Assembly: GCF_016865235.1 (NCBI RefSeq)
Contig: NZ_CP064030.1
Coordinates: 2,046,001 to 2,110,000, forward strand
DNA: 64,000 nt
Reading direction: 5' to 3'
Origin: Dyella caseinilytica
GTDB taxonomy: Bacteria; Pseudomonadota; Gammaproteobacteria; Xanthomonadales; Rhodanobacteraceae
In this document: positions 53,715 to 61,953 of the stretch, piece by piece
How positions within the stretch are numbered: position 1 is the first letter of the stretch
Layout of the letters: each line of letters begins with the position of its first letter
Position numbers and translations under genes: made by a program
The notes under the pieces: generated by a model
Databases searched by the model: none
Seen by the model: the letters and a program-made list of their open reading frames with translations, nothing else
What the model was told of the DNA's origin: nothing

Positions 53715-55418
53715 ATGACTGAAGTGGTTGCATCGGAATGGGAAACGCCTCTCAAAACGCATCTTACCGGCTTCGATCTTGTTACCAAGCCGATGTTGAA
53801 CAAGGGCTTGGCCTTCAGTCTGCACGAACGCGACGTGTTTCGTTTGAATGGTTTGCTTCCGCCTCATGTCGCCACGATCGAGGAACAGGCTGAGCGCCGC
53901 TTGCGCGTGCTGCGCGCCTTCAGTACCGACTTTGAGCGCTACGCTTTTCTGCGCGACCTGCAGGACACCAACGAAACCCTTTTCTATGCCGTGCTGGTGC
54001 GGCATATCGAAGAATTGCTACCGCTGGTCTACACGCCCACGGTGGGCGAGGGCTGTCAGCATTTCAGCGAGATCTGGCGCAAGCCGCGCGGCCTGTTTCT
54101 GAGCTATCCCAACAAGGGGCGTATTCGCGAAATTCTGGCCGATCCGCGCTATGACCGCGTGCGGGTGATTGTAGTCAGTGACGGTGAGCGCATTCTGGGG
54201 CTTGGCGACCAGGGTGCCGGTGGCATGGGCATTCCGATCGGTAAGCTTTCTCTGTACACCGGATGTGCGGGTATTCATCCGGATCTGACGCTGCCTATCC
54301 TGCTGGATGTGGGCACCAACAATCGTGAGCGCCTGAACAATCCGCTTTATATCGGCTGGCGTCATGAGCGCATCGTGGGTGCTGAATACGATGCGTTTGT
54401 CGAAGAATTTGTCAGCGCCGTGATCGAGCGTTGGCCGAATGTGCTGCTGCAATGGGAAGACTTTGCCGGTTCGAATGCCAGCCGCTTGCTGGCCAAATAC
54501 CGTGATCGTCTGTGCACGTTCAACGACGACATCCAGGGCACCGCTGCGATTGCCGCGGGGACTTTGCTGGCTGCCGTCAACGTGACTGGCATCAAGTTGA
54601 CCGAACAGCGCATTGCCGTGCTGGGTGCGGGTTCGGCCGGTTGCGGCATCTCCGCGCTGTTACTGCGCGCCATGGTGGATGCCGGTCTCAGTGAAGAGGA
54701 AGCTCGCGCTGCGTTTTACCTGGTTGATCGCAACGGTTTGCTGGTCGATGGCATGGAGGGCATCACGCCCGCACAAACGCCTTTCGTGCAGAAACGCGAA
54801 GCGATCAGCGACTGGGTACTGGATGAGCCGGGAGATATCGGCCTGTTGGAAGTGGTGCGCAATGCCAAGCCAACGGTACTGATTGGTGTCTCCGGCCAAG
54901 CAGGCGCATTTACCGAGCAAGTCGTGCGCGCGATGGCGGAGGGCGTCGAGCATCCCGTTATTTTCCCGCTGTCCAATCCAACCTCACGCAGCGAGGCCGT
55001 GCCGCAGCAGGTCATGGAGTGGACGAACGGACGTGCCTTGATCGGTACGGGCAGTCCGTTTTCCCCGGTGCAGTGGCAGGGCAAGGATATTCCGGTCGAC
55101 CAGACCAACAACTCCTACATTTTCCCTGGCGTTGGCCTTGGCGTGTTGGCGGTGAACGCAAAGCGTGTAACGGATGCCATGTTTATGGTCGCCGGCAAGG
55201 TGGTGGCTGCCATGTCGCCGACCGTGAAGGATCGTAATGCGCGCTTGCTTCCGCCGGTGGATCAACTGCGTGAGGTATCACTTGCGGTGGCGAAAGCCGT
55301 GGCGATTCAGGCGCAGGCAGACGGTGTGGCGGAATCCTGCGATCAGGCGACGCTCGACCAACGTTTGAAATCACTGGTGTGGGAGCCGACGTATCGCCCT
55401 TACGAGCTTGTGAAGTGA
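53715..55418 (+). CDS. maeA: NAD-dependent malic enzyme
   Basis: This is a 567-residue enzyme converting malate to pyruvate and CO2 with NAD. It has the length and motifs of the large SfcA/MaeA type: YTPTVGEGCQHFS, GDQGAGGMGIPIGKLSLYTG (the catalytic Lys), WEDFAGSNASRLLAKY, FNDDIQGTAAIAAG and the dinucleotide motif VLGAGSAGCGISALL. The C-terminal TNNSYIFPGVGLG is also typical. CAGGAGAA precedes the ATG. It supports gluconeogenic or NADH supply from C4 acids and may act with the acetate/dicarboxylate uptake genes elsewhere in the window. Confidence 0.97.
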   Translation: MTEVVASEWETPLKTHLTGFDLVTKPMLNKGLAFSLHERDVFRLNGLLPPHVATIEEQAERRLRVLRAFSTDFERYAFLRDLQDTNETLFYAVLVRHIEELLPLVYTPTVGEGCQHFSEIWRKPRGLFLSYPNKGRIREILADPRYDRVRVIVVSDGERILGLGDQGAGGMGIPIGKLSLYTGCAGIHPDLTLPILLDVGTNNRERLNNPLYIGWRHERIVGAEYDAFVEEFVSAVIERWPNVLLQWEDFAGSNASRLLAKYRDRLCTFNDDIQGTAAIAAGTLLAAVNVTGIKLTEQRIAVLGAGSAGCGISALLLRAMVDAGLSEEEARAAFYLVDRNGLLVDGMEGITPAQTPFVQKREAISDWVLDEPGDIGLLEVVRNAKPTVLIGVSGQAGAFTEQVVRAMAEGVEHPVIFPLSNPTSRSEAVPQQVMEWTNGRALIGTGSPFSPVQWQGKDIPVDQTNNSYIFPGVGLGVLAVNAKRVTDAMFMVAGKVVAAMSPTVKDRNARLLPPVDQLREVSLAVAKAVAIQAQADGVAESCDQATLDQRLKSLVWEPTYRPYELVK

Positions 55419-55457
55419 CAACAGGGCACGTGCAGGATACCTGATGGCTACACAACG

Positions 55458-55487
55458 TGACGCTGCATTACTCTTTATGTAGCGTCA
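55458..55487. terminator. Hairpin between convergent maeA and ClC genes
   Basis: An 11-bp stem with one G-T pair (TGACGCTGCAT with ATGTAGCGTCA) and an 8-base loop overlaps the last codons of the ClC gene. It probably serves as a bidirectional terminator. Confidence 0.45.
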
Positions 55488-56787
55488 TGGATGGCGTATG
55501 TATCTTGTCGAAGCGCCGGATGCATATGCGTAGCGCTGCGCTGGATCCAGCCACAGCGAAGACCACCGGAAACAAGTAATCGTGATCGACGCGCGTAAGC
55601 TCGACTGCCATCACGATGGCGGTGATCGGCATGCGCATGGATGCCGCGAGAAAAGCAGCAGCGCCGACGATGGCGTAGGCACCCGGTGGTACGACAGGGA
55701 AAGCATGGTTCCACAAACCGCCCATGACGATGGCCAGCATGGCACCCAGCGACATGCCCGGCGTCAGTAATCCACCGCCTGCGCCAGCACGCAGACAGAT
55801 CAGCATGGCAAGCGCTTTCAGGATCAGCAGGATGGCAGCCATCTGCAAGCTGACACCGTCGTTGAAACCCAACTGGATGGGTCCTTTGCCGTTGCCGAGC
55901 AATTGCGGATAGAAAATGGCCGCCAGGCCGATCAGGAGAAACGCCAGCAGGCAACTTGGCAGCAAACGCCAGTCGCGTGGCGCATGGCTGCGTGCCATGT
56001 TGACCAGACGCGAAAACCCGTAGGCCGCAAAGCCGAAAATCGGCCCGATCAGCATCGACCAGGCCATCAGCGAATCGCTCAGTTCAAACGTCGGCACAGT
56101 GTACTGCGCATCGTTGCCGAGTCCGATCCAGGCGACCGTGGCGGCAATCACGGACGTGAGCAGGGCAGGGATGGCCGCCGCCGTGGTGAAGGTGCCGAGC
56201 AACACCTCCAGCACAAACAGCGTGCCACTCAGCGGTACGTTATAGACCGCAGCCAGGCCGGCGCCCGCGCCGCAGGCAACCATCACGCGGCTTTCTTGCG
56301 GCGTCAGTCCGATGCGGTGCGACAGCCAGCCTGCAAGCGTGGCGCCGACTTCCCTGGGCGCACCCTCGCGGCCAAGCGGCGATCCCAGGCCGACGGTGAT
56401 GATTTGCAGCAACGCATTCACCACTGTCGAAACAACCGGTGTGCGCGGGTCATCTGATTTCAATGCTTTGTCGACGCTGACCAGTGGCTTGCCAAACCGG
56501 TACATCGCCCACCAGCCCAATCCTGCAACGACGCTGCAGACCAACAACGCTTCGATGCGCCGTTCAGGCGTGGAGTTGGTGACGCCCTGCAGAAAACTCT
56601 GCGTACTGAGCAAGCGATGCATGCTGTAGCCATAGGCCACATGCTGGATGTAATGCAGCAGTAGCCCCAGACACATGCCTCCCGCGCCCGCAACGACACC
56701 CACGCACACGGTGACCGCCATCAAGATGGGCATGGCCGTGCGGCGTTGCGGCAAGCTTGCTTCCAGGGGCGATGTTGCGTCTGTCAC
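55468..56787 (-). CDS. clcB: ClC-family chloride channel/transporter
   Basis: This is a 439-residue polytopic membrane protein of the voltage-gated ClC family. Motifs are GSPLGREGAPREVGATL (the gating Glu in GREG), GAGAGLAAVYNVPLSGTLF and the later GGLLTPGMSLGAMLA (GxxxP type). It conducts or exchanges chloride for protons. The GTG at 56787 has AGGAAG upstream; an in-frame ATG at 56847 would add 20 polar residues and is a weaker start. No CBS domains follow, as in bacterial ClcB-type proteins. Confidence 0.9.
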   Translation of the reverse strand: MTDATSPLEASLPQRRTAMPILMAVTVCVGVVAGAGGMCLGLLLHYIQHVAYGYSMHRLLSTQSFLQGVTNSTPERRIEALLVCSVVAGLGWWAMYRFGKPLVSVDKALKSDDPRTPVVSTVVNALLQIITVGLGSPLGREGAPREVGATLAGWLSHRIGLTPQESRVMVACGAGAGLAAVYNVPLSGTLFVLEVLLGTFTTAAAIPALLTSVIAATVAWIGLGNDAQYTVPTFELSDSLMAWSMLIGPIFGFAAYGFSRLVNMARSHAPRDWRLLPSCLLAFLLIGLAAIFYPQLLGNGKGPIQLGFNDGVSLQMAAILLILKALAMLICLRAGAGGGLLTPGMSLGAMLAIVMGGLWNHAFPVVPPGAYAIVGAAAFLAASMRMPITAIVMAVELTRVDHDYLFPVVFAVAGSSAALRICIRRFDKIHTPSMTLHKE

Positions 56788-56983
56788 GATGCTGGCTTCC
56801 TGTCGCCGTTCTTGCTGGTCGTGACGTTCGCATAAATGTTTTGGCAAAACAATCGATTATCGCGTTCATTTCGCCTATAACGATGGGTGGCGGCACACGT
56901 CGCGATCAGCTCGTCTGCCGCCGGGAAAAAGTGACATCATGGATGGCCCGTGGCGTATCCACCGCTGCATGAGGTTCAGCCGC

Positions 56984-58699
56984 ATGTCGTGTCGTACGCA
57001 GTGCTCGCGTATCTGCTCAGGCTTGCTGTTGCTGGCTGCATTGTTGTTGCTGCACGCGTGCACCACCTTTGCGCCTTCTGCCCGGATGCCCGGCAATTAT
57101 TCCGGTTTGTCTGCCAAGGATGCATTGCACAAGGCGCAAGAGTGGGCTGCCCGTGCACCGAACCAGATGGACGATGGCATGCGTGCCGACGCCTGGCTAA
57201 ACTGCGGCGTGCTGGCCCATGACGCCATGGTGGCGACACAGGAAGCGGATGAGATTGCCGCGGCATCCTTGGCGACGCGTTGCAGTCGCGCGTATATCGA
57301 GATGATGTCGCAAGGGACGACCTTGAACGTGCATGCCGGTCAGATGACCTTGAACGGCCGCATTATCGAGGTGCAGTTTCGTCGCTTGCCAGATAGCCTC
57401 GGCGATCACCTGCATCTGGAATTGGCCGATGGTCTGACGATGCAGGTGCTGGATGGTGTACGACATCGGCAACCGGGGTTTGGCGTTCCAGTTGTCGCAG
57501 CTGCACCGCCATGCATGCATAGCGCGATCTGTACGCTGTATCCACCGGAAGGTGTCTTCCGGCCTGCGACCGTTTGGCTGGAGGGCGAGCCGGGCGCCCT
57601 GCATCATGACGAAGAGCCAGTACTGGTTGTGCAAAATCCGACAGCCCAACCCGTACACGCAGTGGGTAACGCCAACTATCAGCTCGCCGAGGACCTTTCA
57701 GCACCCTATGAGCAGTTGCTTGAGCGCAGCAAACTGCGGCGGCTTGGATGGTGGGGGTTGATTGGCGGTCAGGCTATTGGCCGACGTTCGGGGTTGTTCC
57801 TGCTGGAAGATTACGACCCGACAAAAACGCCAGTGATCATGATTCATGGGCTTGGCAGCAGCCCCATTATCTGGGCGCGGTTGAGCAATGCCATCCTCGG
57901 CGATCCTGATTTGAATCGCCGTTATCAGATCTGGCACATGGTCTATCAAACCAATGCGCCGTTGCTGGTTGAGCGTTATCGCGTTCAGCGTTATCTCGAC
58001 ACGGCGTGGAAGATTCTGGACCCTGCCGGCAATGCGCCAGCCAGGCAAGGCGTGGTGTTGATAGGGCACAGCATGGGTGGCGTGATCGCCCGGTTGCTAT
58101 GCGCACAAAGCACGCCCGCGTTGTGGAATGCAGCGTTTACCGTGCCCTTTGACCGCCTGCATGGAAGTGCAGAGGATCTGGCGTTGCTCAAGAACGTTTT
58201 TGATTTCAAGCCTTATGCGGGGATAGACGAACTTGTTTTCATGGCATCCCCTCAACATGGCAGTCCCGTGGCGGGCGATTGGTTCGGCCGGTTGGCGCAG
58301 GATCTGGCGTGGCGTCACATTCCGGAGATGGACAGGCTGGAGCGGATCAGCGATGAAAACCCAGGCGCCGTGCAGGCCGGGCTGATTTCCGGTACCTACC
58401 GCATCAGTCATCTGAGCAGCGTGACCAGCCTGATACCGGATGAGCCGGTTTCGGCGGTGGACGAAACGCTGATGCCGGCTGCGGGTGTGCGCTATCACAA
58501 CATTGCCGGCTCACTGCCGGGCGAACATCCGCCTAGCGATGGCTATGTGCCGTTGAGCAGTGCCGTGCTGCCTGGTGCGGCATCGACGCTGATCGTGGAT
58601 GCGGATCACCACAGCGTGCCACGCGATCCGAAGGCAATTGCAGCCGTGCTGGCCATTCTTCGCCAGCACGATGTGTCATCCGCTGCAAACCTGCCATAG
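56984..58699 (+). CDS. Lipoprotein alpha/beta hydrolase (lipase/esterase-like)
   Basis: This is a 571-residue protein with a lipoprotein signal (lipobox LLHAC near residue 26). The N-terminal region (about 40-230) is an uncharacterised domain that begins MPGNYSGLSAKDALHKAQ. The C-terminal hydrolase has PVIMIHGLGSSPIIWARL (oxyanion region), the nucleophile motif GHSMGG near residue 363, VFMASPQHGSP and the late VDADHHSVPRDP for the His. It probably cleaves an ester in the cell envelope. In-frame ATGs at 56939 and 56969 are possible; 56984 has GAGG at good spacing. Confidence 0.85.
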   Translation: MSCRTQCSRICSGLLLLAALLLLHACTTFAPSARMPGNYSGLSAKDALHKAQEWAARAPNQMDDGMRADAWLNCGVLAHDAMVATQEADEIAAASLATRCSRAYIEMMSQGTTLNVHAGQMTLNGRIIEVQFRRLPDSLGDHLHLELADGLTMQVLDGVRHRQPGFGVPVVAAAPPCMHSAICTLYPPEGVFRPATVWLEGEPGALHHDEEPVLVVQNPTAQPVHAVGNANYQLAEDLSAPYEQLLERSKLRRLGWWGLIGGQAIGRRSGLFLLEDYDPTKTPVIMIHGLGSSPIIWARLSNAILGDPDLNRRYQIWHMVYQTNAPLLVERYRVQRYLDTAWKILDPAGNAPARQGVVLIGHSMGGVIARLLCAQSTPALWNAAFTVPFDRLHGSAEDLALLKNVFDFKPYAGIDELVFMASPQHGSPVAGDWFGRLAQDLAWRHIPEMDRLERISDENPGAVQAGLISGTYRISHLSSVTSLIPDEPVSAVDETLMPAAGVRYHNIAGSLPGEHPPSDGYVPLSSAVLPGAASTLIVDADHHSVPRDPKAIAAVLAILRQHDVSSAANLP

Positions 58700-58726
58700 A
58701 AGAGGGCAGTCGCTGGCTACGCTAAA

Positions 58727-59521
58727 TCAGACGATCGAACGCACCACGCCGCCATCCACACGCATGGCAGCACCCGTAGTGGCCGAGGCTTGCTCCGAGG
58801 CGAGATACACGCACATGTTGGCAACTTCTTCCACCGTGGCCAATCGCTTGATCACTGTAGACGGACGATGCGTCGCAATGAAGTCACGTTCGACGTCCTG
58901 CTGCGAGATACCTTTGTCGGCCGCGATCTTGCCGAAGAAATCACCCACGCCTTCCGAGCGCGTCGGACCGGGCAGCACGGCATTGACGGTCACGCCGGTA
59001 CCGGCAAGCGTTTCGGCCAGGCCGCGCGATACGGCGAGCTGTGCAGTCTTGGTCATACCGTACTGGACCATCTCGGCCGGAATCTGCACGCCGGATTCGC
59101 TGGAAATGAACTGGATACGGCCCCAGCCGCGCTTGGCCATGCCCTGCGCGTAATGGCGCGACAGGCGCACGCCACTCATGACGTTGACTTCGAAGAAGCG
59201 CAGCCAGTCTTCGTCCGGAATATCGAAAAACGCTTTCGGCTCGAAGATGCCGAGATTGTTGATCAGGATATCCGCCTCCGGCACCTGCTTGATCAGATGC
59301 TCGGCGCCTTCCTGCGTGCCCAGATCGCCGGCAACGCCGCTCAAGCTTGCGCCGGATACGTCCTTGGCGATGGCTGCGAGCGCTTCATCCACGCGGGCCT
59401 GCGTACGGCCTGTAACGACCACGTGCGCGCCGGTAGCGGCAAGGCCGCTGGCAATAGCGAGGCCGATGCCGGCGGTCGAGCCGGTGACGATGGCGCGGCG
59501 ATTCTTGAGATGGATCTGCAT
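58727..59521 (-). CDS. SDR-family oxidoreductase
   Basis: This is a 264-residue classical short-chain dehydrogenase. The cofactor motif TGSTAGIGLAIA, the NNLG motif, the catalytic Ser region FISSESGV, and Tyr-x-x-x-Lys (VQYGMTKTA) are present. The C-terminus ends with MRVDGGVVRS. The ATG at 59521 is preceded by GGAG. Substrate and NAD/NADP preference are not evident. Confidence 0.92.
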   Translation of the reverse strand: MQIHLKNRRAIVTGSTAGIGLAIASGLAATGAHVVVTGRTQARVDEALAAIAKDVSGASLSGVAGDLGTQEGAEHLIKQVPEADILINNLGIFEPKAFFDIPDEDWLRFFEVNVMSGVRLSRHYAQGMAKRGWGRIQFISSESGVQIPAEMVQYGMTKTAQLAVSRGLAETLAGTGVTVNAVLPGPTRSEGVGDFFGKIAADKGISQQDVERDFIATHRPSTVIKRLATVEEVANMCVYLASEQASATTGAAMRVDGGVVRSIV

Positions 59522-59759
59522 GATGTACTCCAGCAACTCAGGTAAGCGAAGTGCTTCGAGTTGGCGTCGAACCGGACGGGTTCAAGCCGGTGGCATTGTC
59601 CGATGCTACAGAAAGCTTGCCTGATCAAGCGTGGAATTTATGTTTCGCAGTGTCTTGCCACGGCAAGCCGGTAACGGTCCAGGCTATGACATGGCTCAGC
59701 GAGCATTTGCCAACCATTCCAAAAGAGCCATTGCCGCTCGTTGCGGGTAAGCTCCACTC

Positions 59760-60359
59760 ATGAACGTTTGGTCTGACACCGGAGCTGTACTGCCCAGGGC
59801 ATTTTATCGACGCGATCCGTTGGTGCTGGCGCCCCTCTTGTTGAACAAGGTACTGGTGTGCCGTCACGACGGCCGTGCCGGCCGCATCGTGGAAGTCGAG
59901 GCTTACCACGGCAGCGATGATCCCGCCGCACACTCGTATCGTGGCAAGACGCGGCGCAACGCGGTGATGTTCGGTCCGGTCGGGCATTTGTACGTGTACT
60001 TTACCTACGGCATGCATTGGTGCGGCAATGTCGTCTGCGGCGACGACGGGAATGGATGGGCCGTGTTGATCCGTGCACTGCAGCCCGTGGCCGGCCTTGA
60101 CCTGATGTATGCCGCTCGCTCCAGGGCAAAGAACGATCGACAGCTATGCAATGGACCGGCACGTCTCGCTCAGGCGATGAGCATCAATGGTGCACAGGAT
60201 GGTGGGGATCTTGTGAATGGCGACGCCTATGTCTTGGTCGATGATGGTACGCCTGCACCGAAACGGCCCGTGCAGACGACGCGCATTGGCCTCAGCAAGG
60301 CGGCGGAATATCCATGGCGCTGGTATGTGGCTGACAGCCCGTATATTTCCAAAAAATGA
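59760..60359 (+). CDS. mpg: DNA-3-methyladenine glycosylase (AAG/MPG type)
   Basis: This 199-residue base-excision enzyme removes alkylated purines. The hallmark catalytic Glu is in GRIVEVEAYHGSDDPA, followed by TRRNAVMFGPVGHLYVYFTYGMHWC, which forms the DNA-intercalating and active-site region, and a later ARLAQAMSI. The length fits the family. There is no paired alkyltransferase gene nearby. A short, weakly coding frame overlaps its start but is not called. Confidence 0.93.
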   Translation: MNVWSDTGAVLPRAFYRRDPLVLAPLLLNKVLVCRHDGRAGRIVEVEAYHGSDDPAAHSYRGKTRRNAVMFGPVGHLYVYFTYGMHWCGNVVCGDDGNGWAVLIRALQPVAGLDLMYAARSRAKNDRQLCNGPARLAQAMSINGAQDGGDLVNGDAYVLVDDGTPAPKRPVQTTRIGLSKAAEYPWRWYVADSPYISKK

Positions 60360-60522
60360 CGCGCCTGAATGTCTCATATGCTTATGGCATGCAGTCATGA
60401 TTCGCGATTGCATATAGGGCGCTTATAAATTTCGTGTTCGAAAAAAGCGCGACTTTGCTTAACCCAATACGAACACGTTCCTCGATAAGGTGAAACCTCG
60501 CGACAAAGACCGAGGGGCCCTT

Positions 60523-60699
60523 ATGACAGCTACGAGCCTTGATGCGATGTTTGATCACGTGGAACCGCGTTTTGACGTTCGGCGTATGTCGCCTGATCCG
60601 TTGGAGGGATACGTACTCGATCCCTGGTCCGGGTTGTATCAGGAGACCGAGTCTGCCTACAGGGACCGTTTACGCACTCACGAATCAAGCTTGGCCTAA
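60523..60699 (+). CDS. Small protein of unknown function (58 residues)
   Basis: This is a 58-residue frame from an ATG with GAGGGG seven bases upstream, followed by a strong terminator three bases after the stop. These two features make it a likely real gene although no family is recognised. It is acidic and aromatic in the middle (HVEPRFDVRRMSPDP and YVLDPWSGLYQETESAY), with no signal peptide or membrane helix. It sits alone upstream of the sigma factor and reb genes. Confidence 0.65.
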   Translation: MTATSLDAMFDHVEPRFDVRRMSPDPLEGYVLDPWSGLYQETESAYRDRLRTHESSLA

Positions 60700-60701
60700 T
60701 G

Positions 60702-60746
60702 CCTTTAAAAGAAAACCCCGCCCAGTGCGGGGTTTTCTTTTAAAGG
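60702..60746 (+). terminator. Strong rho-independent terminator
   Basis: A perfect 20-bp stem with loop CCAGT runs from CCTTTAAAAG on the left to CTTTTAAAGG on the right. The GC core is CCCCGC/GCGGGG and the right arm contains TTTTCTTTT. It insulates the small upstream gene from the sigma-factor gene. It is symmetric and could act on both strands. Confidence 0.92.
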
Positions 60747-60960
60747 CTGCTGTCTTGCTACGCCCTCGCGCTACACGCATGCATGTCTTTATTTTGTGAA
60801 ATACATGGTGTGTGTATCCGCTAACGCACTACTTTTTCGTAGAAAGAACCCGTGGCGTTTTCGTTCTTCGTCAAGAAGGATGACGATGTAACCCAAGTAA
60901 CAGCCCACGGCGTTGCTCATCGCCAATCTCCCCGCGCATGTCTTGCACGGGGGGAATGGA

Positions 60961-61539
60961 ATGAACCGGAACAACGCTGCGCCGCAGCTTTCACCGCAAG
61001 TCTGCTTCCACGGATCCAATCAAGGCGACGCTTTATTCGAGCGCGCCTGGCGGGTGATCAAGTTCGATCTTCAACGCCGTGCTTTGCGTCTTGTGCGCGG
61101 CGATCGCGCGGCGGCCGAAGAGCTTGTTGCCGATACAGCTCTCAAAGCGTTGATCTACATGCGTCGCGTGCCGCAGCGCATACGCAATCCTGAAGGCTTT
61201 TTGTTCGTTGTGCTGAATCACGTGTTCCTGGACAGCGTCCGTCACCTCGATCGCGAGGAACGCGTGTTTCGGTATTCCGCAGACTTCGATGACGATCATT
61301 GGTCCGAAGCGGTTGCGCCGACACTGCAGCCGCCAGATGTGGTCGAGTTGAACGAATCCCTGTCATCCATCGCTGATGCGATCGAGCATTTGCCGCGCGA
61401 ATCGCGGCAGTTGTTCGCGCTGAAATTCGAGCAGGATCTTCCGTACGCGGTGATTGCCGAGCGCTTGCACATAAGCGAGGCATTGGCGCGAAAACGCGTT
61501 GAATTGCTGCGACGTCGATTGCGGCAGAAGGTTGGCTAA
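60961..61539 (+). CDS. RNA polymerase sigma factor, sigma-70 family (ECF-like)
   Basis: This is a 192-residue sigma factor with region 2 (LVRGDRAAAEELVADTALKA, then NPEGFLFVVLNHVFLDSVRH, about residues 40-100) and region 4 (IADAIEHLPRESRQLFALKF, then YAVIAERLHISEALARKRVE, about 138-185). No anti-sigma gene is adjacent. The ATG at 60961 sits behind GGGGGGA. The reb cluster begins 130 bases downstream in the same direction, so control of R-body expression by this factor is a reasonable inference, not shown. It may read a nonstandard promoter upstream of the first reb gene. Confidence 0.9.
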   Translation: MNRNNAAPQLSPQVCFHGSNQGDALFERAWRVIKFDLQRRALRLVRGDRAAAEELVADTALKALIYMRRVPQRIRNPEGFLFVVLNHVFLDSVRHLDREERVFRYSADFDDDHWSEAVAPTLQPPDVVELNESLSSIADAIEHLPRESRQLFALKFEQDLPYAVIAERLHISEALARKRVELLRRRLRQKVG

Positions 61540-61568
61540 GGATGCTTTTGAATGATCTTCACGGAATG

Positions 61569-61597
61569 TTGACCTGCTTTTTTGACCGAATCACATT
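61569..61597 (+). promoter_or_regulatory. Candidate promoter upstream of the reb cluster
   Basis: TTGACC at 61569-61574 is 17 bases before CACATT at 61592-61597, about 70 bases upstream of the first rebB ATG. A second TTGACC lies 13 bases after the first. The -35-like box is close to consensus, but the -10 is poor, which would fit an alternative sigma factor. This is a guess. Confidence 0.3.
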
Positions 61598-61669
61598 CAC
61601 GAAACATCGCTCGGTTCGTTCCTTTATCTGTTCGCTTCCATCCATTCCACTTCCTTCGAGGGAAATCTC

Positions 61670-61903
61670 ATGGCGGATATCACCGCAGTCAACGCGCAGA
61701 TCACCGATGCGGTTACGCAGACCAATGTCAAGGTTGTTGCCGAGGCGCCGGCGCAAGCCATTGCTTCGCTTTATCAGGTGGCCAGCCATTCGGCCGGCCT
61801 GTCGATGCAGAACGCCGTACAGAGCCAGCAGTCGCTCAACCAGATTTCCACCGCTGTGGTGTCGAAAGCGGCGGCTTTGATCATGGCCATTGGCGAATCC
61901 TGA
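61670..61903 (+). CDS. rebB: RebB-family R-body protein, copy 1
   Basis: This 77-residue helical protein has the RebB signature QITDAVTQTNVKVVAEAPAQ followed by LYQVASHSAGLSMQNAVQSQQ. RebB-type subunits form R-bodies, tightly rolled protein ribbons known from Caedibacter and found by homology in many proteobacteria. GAGGG precedes the ATG. It lacks the C-terminal extension of copy 2 (77 versus 107 residues). It is the first gene of the cluster. Confidence 0.9.
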   Translation: MADITAVNAQITDAVTQTNVKVVAEAPAQAIASLYQVASHSAGLSMQNAVQSQQSLNQISTAVVSKAAALIMAIGES

Positions 61904-61953
61904 TCTGGGTGATGTCGACATGTTCATCAAGCAACCAATAGGGGTATGAGTCG

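Noticed and set aside
59551..59763. 70-codon frame between the SDR and mpg genes
   Set aside because: It overlaps the mpg start, has no ribosome site of note and no recognisable feature.
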